In this document: in pieces, positions 18,933-26,409 of the stretch
How positions within the stretch are numbered: position 1 is the first letter of the stretch
How the letters are laid out: every line of letters starts with the position of its first letter
Position numbers and translations under genes: made by a program
NCBI GenBank assembly: GCA_018061005.1
Contig: JAGOVA010000011.1
Coordinates: 1 to 58,447, forward strand
Source of the DNA: Sterolibacterium sp.
Lineage (GTDB): Bacteria > Pseudomonadota > Gammaproteobacteria > Burkholderiales > Rhodocyclaceae
Direction of reading: 5' to 3'
Length of the DNA stretch: 58,447 bases
The notes under the pieces: generated by a model
What the model was told of the DNA's origin: nothing
Databases searched by the model: none
The model's input: the letters and a program-made list of their open reading frames with translations, nothing else

Positions 18933-21305
18933 ATGGTGAGCACGGCACAAGCATCCGCTCAGGAAAACCCCGGCGCTGGCGATGTCAATTCGCGGCTGGA
19001 GTTTTTCAAGAATCTTCAGGCAGTCACCAACAAGATTCATGCGACGAACAATATCGACGAGATCATGCTCGAGCTGTCGCAGGAAATCTGTAGTCTGTTC
19101 AATGCGGATCGTCTGACCATTTATTCGGTCAGTGAAGACAAGACGGCGATTGTTTCCAAGGTCAAGACGGGGCTTAATTCTTTCCGTGATCTCAAGCTGC
19201 CGATCACCGATCAGAGTGTCGCGGGCTATGTGGCGTTGTCGCGCAAGATCATCAATCTGCGCGATGTGTATGACGATGTCGAGCTGAAGTCGCATCACCC
19301 CAGTCTGCGGTTCTTGCAGGAAGTCGACAAGCGCACGGGCTATCGCACCAAAGAGATGCTGGTCGGGCCGATCGTGACGGCGACTGACGAGATTGCCGGT
19401 GTGGTGCAGGTCATCAATAACAAGCTGGGCCAGCCTTTTTCGACCATCATCGAAGAGGGGCTCAAGGGGCTGTGCGAAACCCTGGCCATTGCCTTCACCC
19501 AGCGTTCCAAGCCCTCGGCGGCAAAAACCAAGTACGATCAACTGGTGGCCGATGCGGTGATTTCCGCTCAGGAAATGGAGCTGGCCATCCGTTCGGCACG
19601 GCGCAAAAACGTCGATATCGAGGAAGTGCTGATTGATGAATTCCAGGTCAAGCTGCCCGCGATAGGCACGGCACTGGGCAAGTTTTTTAACGTGCCTTAT
19701 GAGCCGTACAAGCATGACCGGGTCAAGCCATTCGACCTGCTGAAAAACCTGCGTCGCGAGTACCTCGAACAGAATCAATGGTTGCCGCTCGAAGAGACCA
19801 ACGAGGGCATCCTTATCATGACGATGGATCCCGAGCAGATCAAAAGCTCGCGCATCGTCAATAATATCTTCACCCGCAGCAAGCTGGCCTATCGTGTCAC
19901 CACCATTCGTGAGTTCAAACAGAGCCTCGATTTCCTGTTCGGCGCACAGGCTGTGGAAGTCGATAATGGCTCGGTCGGCGACCTGCTTTCAGCGATGGAA
20001 GGCGATGCGGATGACAGCCCCGATACCTCGGCAACCGATGCTTCGGCCGCTTCCGACAATGAACTCGTCAAACTGGTCAATCGGGTGATTACCGATGCCT
20101 ATCAGCAAGGGGTTTCGGATATCCATATCGAACCGTCACCCGGCAAGGAAAAAACGCTGATCCGCTTTCGCAAGGACGGCTCGCTGGTCAAGTACATTGA
20201 AGTCCCGGCCAGCTATCGCAGCGCGATGGTGGCGCGGCTCAAGATCATGTGTGATCTTGATATTTCCGAACGACGCAGGCCGCAGGATGGCAAGATCAAG
20301 TTCAAGAAATTCGGCCCCCTCGATATCGAACTGCGGGTGGCGACCATCCCTTCGGTGGGCGGCGAAGACGTGGTCATGCGGATCCTGGCAGCGGGTGAAC
20401 CGATTCCGCTCGACAAGCTGGGGGTTCTGCCGGCCAATCTGGAGCGGCTCAAGGGCGCGATTTCAAAACCCTACGGCCTGTTCTTCGTCTGCGGCCCGAC
20501 CGGATCCGGTAAAACCACCACGCTGCACTCGGTGCTCAAGTATCTGAATAATGTGGATACCAAAATCTGGACAGCCGAAGATCCGGTGGAAATCACCCAG
20601 AAAGGGCTGCGCCAGGTACAGATCAACAAGAAGGCAGGTCTTGATTTCCCGACCATCATGAAGGCCTTTTTGCGTGCCGACCCGGACATCATCATGGTCG
20701 GTGAAATGCGCGATGCTGAAACGACGGGCATAGGCATTGAAGCGTCGCTCACCGGTCACCTGGTGTTTGCCACGCTGCACACCAACAGCGCGCCGGAGTC
20801 CATCATCCGCCTGCTCGATATGGGGATGGATCCTTTCAACTTCTCGGATGCGCTGCTGGGCATTCTCGCCCAGCGTCTGGCCAAGCGGCTGTGCAAGTGC
20901 AAGGAGGCTTATACGCCGGATGATGCTGAAATGCAGTTGTTTATCAAGGAGTACTGTGGCGAGCTGATCCATACCGAGGCTTTCAAGAAGGATGCCAAGG
21001 CGGCACAACAGAAAATTTACGATCGCTGGCTGAAAGAATATGCCAAAGATGGCAAGTTCACGCTCTACCATGCGAAGGGTTGTGCGGAGTGCAACGACAG
21101 CGGTTACAAGGGGCGGCTGGGTCTGCATGAGCTGATGCTGGGCAGTGACCGGGTGAAAAAGCTGATTCAGGAACACGCCCGGGTCGCCGATCTGCTCGCC
21201 GTGGCACTTGAAGAGGACATGCTGACCTTGAAGATGGATGGTATGGAAAAGGTGTTGCAAGGCCTGACCGACCTGAAGATCGTGCGCTCGGTGTGTATCA
21301 AGTAA
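18933..21305 (+). CDS. GAF-fused GspE/PilB-type secretion ATPase
   Basis: 790 aa, longer than typical GspE or PilB (about 500-570). Residues 25-190 form a GAF domain. Residues 200-340 resemble the T2SSE N-terminal domain, and 380-790 form the hexameric ATPase with Walker A GPTGSGKT (521-528) and the Asp-box ADPDIIMVGEMRDAET. A zinc site is made by C654xC656 and C717xxC720, as in GspE/PilB. Such ATPases drive type II secretion or type IV pili, but no pilin, platform or secretin genes are near. With its sensory GAF domain it is an orphan ATPase that may respond to a cyclic nucleotide made by the upstream cyclase; that is inference. Confidence 0.92.
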   Translation: MVSTAQASAQENPGAGDVNSRLEFFKNLQAVTNKIHATNNIDEIMLELSQEICSLFNADRLTIYSVSEDKTAIVSKVKTGLNSFRDLKLPITDQSVAGYVALSRKIINLRDVYDDVELKSHHPSLRFLQEVDKRTGYRTKEMLVGPIVTATDEIAGVVQVINNKLGQPFSTIIEEGLKGLCETLAIAFTQRSKPSAAKTKYDQLVADAVISAQEMELAIRSARRKNVDIEEVLIDEFQVKLPAIGTALGKFFNVPYEPYKHDRVKPFDLLKNLRREYLEQNQWLPLEETNEGILIMTMDPEQIKSSRIVNNIFTRSKLAYRVTTIREFKQSLDFLFGAQAVEVDNGSVGDLLSAMEGDADDSPDTSATDASAASDNELVKLVNRVITDAYQQGVSDIHIEPSPGKEKTLIRFRKDGSLVKYIEVPASYRSAMVARLKIMCDLDISERRRPQDGKIKFKKFGPLDIELRVATIPSVGGEDVVMRILAAGEPIPLDKLGVLPANLERLKGAISKPYGLFFVCGPTGSGKTTTLHSVLKYLNNVDTKIWTAEDPVEITQKGLRQVQINKKAGLDFPTIMKAFLRADPDIIMVGEMRDAETTGIGIEASLTGHLVFATLHTNSAPESIIRLLDMGMDPFNFSDALLGILAQRLAKRLCKCKEAYTPDDAEMQLFIKEYCGELIHTEAFKKDAKAAQQKIYDRWLKEYAKDGKFTLYHAKGCAECNDSGYKGRLGLHELMLGSDRVKKLIQEHARVADLLAVALEEDMLTLKMDGMEKVLQGLTDLKIVRSVCIK

Positions 21306-21332
21306 TTCGGGCGTGATGGGCGGGAGATAATC

Positions 21333-22940
21333 ATGGAAGGTTTTGATCTGCAGTCCACTATCTTTCAGCGGCTCGAACAGCTGAATGCGATTGGTGCGGC
21401 GTTGTCCAGCGAGCGTGACATCGACTGCTTGCTGGAAAAGATACTGGTTGCCGCCAAAGGCATCACCCATGCCGATGGTGGCACGCTGTATCTGGTGGCT
21501 GAAGACGGGCAGGGGTTGCGCTTTGCCATCATGCACAACGACACCTTGCACAGTGCGCTGGGCGGCACTTCCGGGCACACGATCGATTTGCCGAACCTGC
21601 CTTATACGGATGAACAGGGGCAACCGAACAACTCGATGGTCGCTGTTTATGCGGCGATTCATGCGGAAACCGTCAACATCGCGGATGCCTATTCCGCGCA
21701 GGGTTTCGACTTTTCCGGCACGCGCAAATTCGATCAGCGCACCGGCTACCGTTCGCGCTCCTTCCTGACAGTGCCGATGCGGAATCATGAAAACACCGTG
21801 ATCGGCGTGCTGCAGTTGATCAACGCCCAGTCGCCGGAAAGCGGTGAAGTCGTGACCTTTTCGGCGGCGGATCAGCGTCTGGTCGAGTCGCTTTCGTCGC
21901 AGGCGGCCATTGCCCTGACCAACCGGCAGTTGATCCAGCAGCTTGAAACCCTGTTCGAATCCTTTATTGGCCTGATCAACCTGGCCATTGATGAAAAATC
22001 ACCCTACACTCGTGGCCACTGTGAGCGCGTGCCGGTGCTGACCATGATGCTGGCCGAAGCCGCCAACCGCACGGCGCGCGGTGCGCTGGTCGGCTTTCAT
22101 ATGAGCGACCGCGATCTCTATGAACTGAAAATCGCCGGTCTGCTGCATGATTGCGGCAAGGTAACGACCCCCGTGCATGTGGTCGACAAGGCCACCAAGC
22201 TCCAGACCCTTTACGATCGTATCCATACCCTTGATACACGTTTTGAAGTGCTGCTGCGTGATGTCGAAATCGACATGCTGCGTGCCGGCGTGACGGAAAT
22301 TACCGGGGAATACGCGCGTCGCCTTGAACAAATCCGGTCGGATCGCGAGTTTCTGCGTCACGTCAACATAGGCGACGAAGCCATGAGCGAGGCGGACCAG
22401 CAGCGGGTGCGTGAGATCGGGACGGGCTACCGCTGGAAAAATGAACATGATGAAATGGTCGATTTTCTGGATGCCAATGAAATCGAGAATCTCACCATTC
22501 GTGCCGGCACGCTGACGGCCAGCGAGCGTGAGGTGATCAATCATCATATTGTTGCCACCATCCGCATGCTCGAAGCCTTGCCCTGGCCACGTCATCTGAG
22601 CCGGGTTCCCGAATATGCCGGGGGGCATCATGAACGCATGGACGGCAAGGGATATCCCAAAGGGCTCAAACGTGAAGATATGTCCGTGCAGGCGCGGATC
22701 ATGGGGATTGCGGATATTTTTGAAGCGTTAACCGCCAAGGATCGCCCCTACAAACAGGGCAAGACGCTTTCGGACTCCCTGTTCATTCTGGGCAAGTTCA
22801 AGGAAAACGGTCATATTGACCCGGATTTGTTTGATGTGTTCGTTCGTGAGCGGGTCTATTTGCGCTATGCCGAAAAGTTTCTCGACCCCCAGCAAATTGA
22901 CGTGGTGGATGAGCAGCGGATCCCGGGCTATGTTGCCTGA
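21333..22940 (+). CDS. GAF-HD-GYP cyclic-di-GMP phosphodiesterase
   Basis: 535 aa, soluble. A GAF domain (about 25-195) closely resembles in its pattern that of the upstream ATPase (both contain KxDxRTGYRxx). The HD-GYP domain follows: HD pair at His272-Asp273 (LLHDCGK), GGHHERMDGKGYP with G440-Y441-P442, and later ARIMGIADIFEALTAKDRPY. An insertion of roughly 100 residues separates the HD and GYP halves. The motifs needed for c-di-GMP or pGpG hydrolysis are intact. It is 27 bases after the ATPase gene, in the same transcription unit, and is the last gene of the cluster. Confidence 0.94.
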   Translation: MEGFDLQSTIFQRLEQLNAIGAALSSERDIDCLLEKILVAAKGITHADGGTLYLVAEDGQGLRFAIMHNDTLHSALGGTSGHTIDLPNLPYTDEQGQPNNSMVAVYAAIHAETVNIADAYSAQGFDFSGTRKFDQRTGYRSRSFLTVPMRNHENTVIGVLQLINAQSPESGEVVTFSAADQRLVESLSSQAAIALTNRQLIQQLETLFESFIGLINLAIDEKSPYTRGHCERVPVLTMMLAEAANRTARGALVGFHMSDRDLYELKIAGLLHDCGKVTTPVHVVDKATKLQTLYDRIHTLDTRFEVLLRDVEIDMLRAGVTEITGEYARRLEQIRSDREFLRHVNIGDEAMSEADQQRVREIGTGYRWKNEHDEMVDFLDANEIENLTIRAGTLTASEREVINHHIVATIRMLEALPWPRHLSRVPEYAGGHHERMDGKGYPKGLKREDMSVQARIMGIADIFEALTAKDRPYKQGKTLSDSLFILGKFKENGHIDPDLFDVFVRERVYLRYAEKFLDPQQIDVVDEQRIPGYVA

Positions 22941-23040
22941 GCCTGTCAGGCGATGGCCGCGTGCGGCTTGTGTTTTTGCTGAAATGCTTTTGTCGTATGG
23001 CAATGTAGCGGGTGTGTGAAGGCGGTGGTTGCGCTTGTGT

Positions 23041-23046
23041 TATAAT
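23041..23046 (+). promoter_or_regulatory. Candidate -10 element of the zinc-ribbon gene
   Basis: A perfect TATAAT lies 127 bases upstream of the small zinc-ribbon gene. No good -35 is visible at the right distance, so it may need an activator. The implied leader would carry two hairpins. Confidence 0.35.
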
Positions 23047-23060
23047 TCGCGAGTTTTCAT

Positions 23061-23101
23061 CCTGAAACGGGAATCAGGCTCCAGAAGAATTGGAGGTTTT
23101 T
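23061..23101 (+). promoter_or_regulatory. Tandem hairpins in a leader, possible attenuator
   Basis: Two adjacent short hairpins follow the TATAAT: CCTGA-N8-TCAGG, then CTCCA-N7-TGGAG. The second is followed directly by GTTTTTG. The second could stop transcription about 45 bases after the likely start and so act as an attenuator, or define a short RNA. Stems of 5 bp are weak, so this is tentative. Confidence 0.35.
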
Positions 23102-23167
23102 GTGTTTCCGCCAGGGTGCTGCCACATTATTTTTGCACTTTTTTCGCGTTACATATTCAAGAGAGCC

Positions 23168-23395
23168 ATGGCCGATACACTGTTCTGTTACCACTGCCGG
23201 ACGCATCATCCGAAAGAAGAGATGCGCCAGATTGAAACCAAAGGCGGCAAACGCTGGCGCTGCATCAAGAGCATACAAGCCACCAAACAAGGGCGCGAAG
23301 CACGCGAGGCGTTTGGACGGCAAATGTCGGAAAACAATCGTGCCGAAGCAGAAAGCAAGGCGCGACTGGTGCTTAACGCAGCCAAACAGCTTTGA
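23168..23395 (+). CDS. Small zinc-ribbon-like protein
   Basis: 75 aa (MADTLFCYHCRTHHPKEEM). CYHC plus a later cysteine (RWRCIKS) and histidines suggest a small zinc finger. The rest is a charged helix (REAREAFGRQMSENNRAEAESKAR). I do not recognise a named family; similar small proteins occur as hypotheticals in betaproteobacteria. A longer in-frame start adds hydrophobic sequence from the leader and is less likely. A strong terminator follows, so it is probably a single-gene unit. Confidence 0.7.
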   Translation: MADTLFCYHCRTHHPKEEMRQIETKGGKRWRCIKSIQATKQGREAREAFGRQMSENNRAEAESKARLVLNAAKQL

Positions 23396-23470
23396 GCATT
23401 GCCGCTCAGCCGGCCTGAGGGTTGAGACTGGTTGAATGGGGCTGCCGCACTACGCAAAACTTCAAAATTA

Positions 23471-23505
23471 ACAGGGCATCGAATCATCGATGCCCTGTCT
23501 TTTTT
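23471..23505 (+). terminator. Rho-independent terminator between zinc-ribbon gene and aceB
   Basis: A 12-bp perfect stem (ACAGGGCATCGA, loop ATCA) is followed by C and six Ts. It ends the + strand zinc-ribbon transcript. On the - strand the hairpin is followed by TTAATTTTG, so it may also slow aceB transcription. Confidence 0.9.
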
Positions 23506-23542
23506 GCGGATGCGCGCCGCAGCATCCCTCGGCGGCTCTGGC

Positions 23543-25135
23543 TTACGCCATCGCTTCATACAAGGGCAGCGTCAGGAATTCGGGGTAGTTTGTCGATAGC
23601 GACATCTCCTCGAAAATCCTGGCGGCCTGTTCGTAGGTCGCTGCCGGTTCGTTGCCGATGGCCGCCTTGACCTTGCCCAGTTCTTCGGGGATCAGCGCGC
23701 GTACCAGATCGGCGGTGACCTTGCGGCCATCATCGAGCTTGCCTTTGGGGCTCACCACCCATTGCCATACCTGCGAGCGTGAAATTTCAGCAGTAGCCGC
23801 ATCTTCCATCAGGTTGTGGATGGGCACGCAGCCATTGCCTGCCAGCCATGAGCCGAGATAGTGGATGCCGACATTGATGTTGTTGCGTAGCCCGATTTCG
23901 GTAATGGGTTGTTCAGGCTGGAAGTTGAGCCAGTCTTTCGGGCCGAAGCTGCCGCTGACCTGTTTTCCCCACTGATTGGGTTGGTCGCCCAGCACCTTGG
24001 TGAATTCTTCCATGGCGATGGACACCAGCCCCGGGTGCGCCACCCAGCCACCATCGTAGCCGTCGTTGGCATCGCGCGTCTTGTCGTGGCGGATCCCGGC
24101 CAGTGCTTTTTCATTGGCAGCGGCATCGTTCTTGATGGGGATCAGCGCGCTCATGCCGCCCATCGCCGGTGCGCCGCGCTTATGGCAGGCTTGCACCAGC
24201 GCCAGCGCGTAGGAACGCATGAACGGCACTTCCATGGTGATGGCAGCGCGGTTGGCCAGACAGAAATCCTGATTTTTCTTGAATTTCTTGATGCAGGAGA
24301 AAATGTAGTCCCAACGGCCGGCATTCAGCCCGGCGCTGTGCTCGCGCAGCTCAAAGAGGATTTCTTCCATCTCGAAAGTGGCGAGGATGGTTTCCACCAG
24401 CACGGTGGCCTTGATCGTGCCACGCGGCAGGCCGATATGCTCTTGCGCCATAATGAAAACGTCATTCCACAGGCGCGCTTCGAGGTGCGATTCCATCTTC
24501 GGCAGATAGAAGAAAGGGCCGGCACCGCGGACGAGTTGTTCCTTTGCATTGTGGAAGAGCACCAGGGCAAAATCGAAAATGCCGCCGGAAACCCGCTGGC
24601 CATCGACCGTGACGTGTTTTTCATCCAGATGCCAGCCACGCGGGCGGATCTGCAAGGTGGCGACCTTGTCATTCAGCCGGTATTCCTTGCCAGCTTCATT
24701 GGTGTAACTGATCTGGCGGCGGATGGCATCAAACAGATTCACCTGCCCCTGGATCTGGTTGAACCAGCTCGGGCTGTTGGAATCCTCGAAGTCGGTCATG
24801 TAGCTGTCCGCTCCCGAGTTGAACGCGTTGATGATCATCTTGCGCTCGACCGGGCCGGTGATTTCGACGCGGCGGCAGGCGAGTGCGGGTGGCAAGGGCG
24901 AGACCTTCCAGTCACTGGCACGGATATGCGCGGTTTCGGGCAGAAAGTCGGGCATTTCGCCGGCGTCGATGCGTGCCTGACGCGCCACACGCGCCTGCAG
25001 CAGTTCTTTGCGGCGGGCTTCAAAGGCGCGGTGCAGCTGGGCGACCAGTGCCAATGCATCATGGCTGAGGATTTCGTCAAAACGGGGATGCAGGGGCGCG
25101 GTGATCGCCACGCCAGCGGGGAGGTTGAGTGTCAT
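23543..25135 (-). CDS. aceB: Malate synthase A
   Basis: 530 aa, the size of isoform A. It condenses glyoxylate and acetyl-CoA into malate in the glyoxylate shunt. Family signatures include the MTDFEDSNSP segment, the LPRGTIKATVLVETI(L) segment holding an active-site Arg and Glu, and AMGGMSALIP. It is divergent from a LysR-type regulator 216 bases away, which is a common arrangement for a regulator and its target. No isocitrate lyase gene is in the window. Confidence 0.97.
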   Translation of the reverse strand: MTLNLPAGVAITAPLHPRFDEILSHDALALVAQLHRAFEARRKELLQARVARQARIDAGEMPDFLPETAHIRASDWKVSPLPPALACRRVEITGPVERKMIINAFNSGADSYMTDFEDSNSPSWFNQIQGQVNLFDAIRRQISYTNEAGKEYRLNDKVATLQIRPRGWHLDEKHVTVDGQRVSGGIFDFALVLFHNAKEQLVRGAGPFFYLPKMESHLEARLWNDVFIMAQEHIGLPRGTIKATVLVETILATFEMEEILFELREHSAGLNAGRWDYIFSCIKKFKKNQDFCLANRAAITMEVPFMRSYALALVQACHKRGAPAMGGMSALIPIKNDAAANEKALAGIRHDKTRDANDGYDGGWVAHPGLVSIAMEEFTKVLGDQPNQWGKQVSGSFGPKDWLNFQPEQPITEIGLRNNINVGIHYLGSWLAGNGCVPIHNLMEDAATAEISRSQVWQWVVSPKGKLDDGRKVTADLVRALIPEELGKVKAAIGNEPAATYEQAARIFEEMSLSTNYPEFLTLPLYEAMA

Positions 25136-25351
25136 GTCGGGTTCCTGAAAAGTAATCTTGAATGATAGACGGCAGAGCGGATTGCAACGAGGACTGGCGG
25201 GCTAGAGGACGAAAGTTCGGCTGTTGATGCCATCCTGCGGCCAGGTTCGCAGCGTGGTCATGCTACGTCTGATCATATTATTCGTTATGGTATTGATTGA
25301 TAAGTCAGCTATCATGCAAATCATCTTTTACTTAAAGTATCGAATGTTGCC

Positions 25352-26257
25352 ATGGATCAGTTCAAACAGATTGTGGCCTTTGTGCACGCGGCCACACGCG
25401 GCAGTCTGTCTGCCGCAGCGCAGATCGAAGGCGTGACCCCGGCCTTGATCGGGCGGCGTATTTCAGCACTGGAAGCGCGTCTGGGCGTGCTGTTGCTGAC
25501 GCGCAGCACGCGCAAGCTGATCCTGACCTTTGAAGGGCAGGCATTTCTGGAAGATGCCCAAAAGCTGCTCAACGATCTGGCCAACGCTGAAGCCGCCGTG
25601 AGTCTGGGCGGTGTCAAGGTCAGCGGCCATTTGCGCCTGTCGGCACCGGCGGGTTTCGGGCGGCGTCATGTCGCGCCGTTGGTGCGCGAGTATCTCGATG
25701 CCAACGCCGAATTGACGGTGAATCTCGATCTGTCCGATCGCATCGTCGATCTGCTGAATGAGGGCATCGACTGCGCCGTGCGGATCGGTGATCTGGCCGA
25801 TTCCAGTCTGGTCAGCGTGCGGCTGGGCGACATGCGACGGTTGGTGGTCGCCAGTCCGGATTATCTGGCGCGCCACGGCACACCGCAGACGCTGGATGCC
25901 CTTGCGGATCATGTCTGTCTGTCCCTCGGCCAGCAGCGTGGCTGGACATTTCGTAGTACGCAGGGAGGGATGCAGACACTCAAGGTTGGCGGGCGCTTCG
26001 AATGTAATGATGGCGCGGTGCTGCACGACTGGGCACTGGCCGGGCGTGGGCTGGCCTGGCGGTCGTGGTGGGAAGTGGGGGATGATTTGCGAGCCGGGCG
26101 ACTCGTGTCTGTGCTCGATGCACAGGCCGCGCCCCCTTTGGGGATTTACGCGGTCTTTCCGCAACGCCGCCAGTTGCCGCTGCGGGTGAGGCTGTTCGTC
26201 GAGCTGCTGAAAAACGCCTATGGTCGGGCGGATTACTGGCAAGCGGCCTTGTCGTGA
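25352..26257 (+). CDS. LysR-type transcriptional regulator
   Basis: 301 aa. The winged helix-turn-helix is in residues 1-60 (AATRGSLSAAAQIEGVTPALIGRRISALEARLGVLLLTR). The effector-binding periplasmic-protein-like fold follows (about 90-295, with HLRLSAPAGFGRRHVAPLV). It belongs to the group typically acting on metabolic genes. Because it is divergent from aceB, malate synthase or its own gene is the simplest target; this is inference from position only. The ligand is unknown. Confidence 0.93.
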   Translation: MDQFKQIVAFVHAATRGSLSAAAQIEGVTPALIGRRISALEARLGVLLLTRSTRKLILTFEGQAFLEDAQKLLNDLANAEAAVSLGGVKVSGHLRLSAPAGFGRRHVAPLVREYLDANAELTVNLDLSDRIVDLLNEGIDCAVRIGDLADSSLVSVRLGDMRRLVVASPDYLARHGTPQTLDALADHVCLSLGQQRGWTFRSTQGGMQTLKVGGRFECNDGAVLHDWALAGRGLAWRSWWEVGDDLRAGRLVSVLDAQAAPPLGIYAVFPQRRQLPLRVRLFVELLKNAYGRADYWQAALS

Positions 26258-26409
26258 GCAAGGTGAATGCGGTCGATTTTGCGAGAATCTTCCTGGTCAA
26301 AATGTGATTTTTGTGTGACTTTTTGCATAATGAACCATGTTTTATGTGTAAAATAATTCTCCCCCCGTGCTTTTGCACTTTTGTACTTGTGTACGATCCT
26401 GCCCTCATC

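Noticed and set aside
22935-22980. Terminator after the HD-GYP gene
   Set aside because: Small stems (GCCTGA/TCAGGC and GCCG/CGGC) are present but not combined with a proper T-run, so I did not list it.
26310-26409. FleQ-type box upstream of pelA
   Set aside because: Only a half site resembling GTCA is seen; no full palindrome, and no clear -35/-10 pair.
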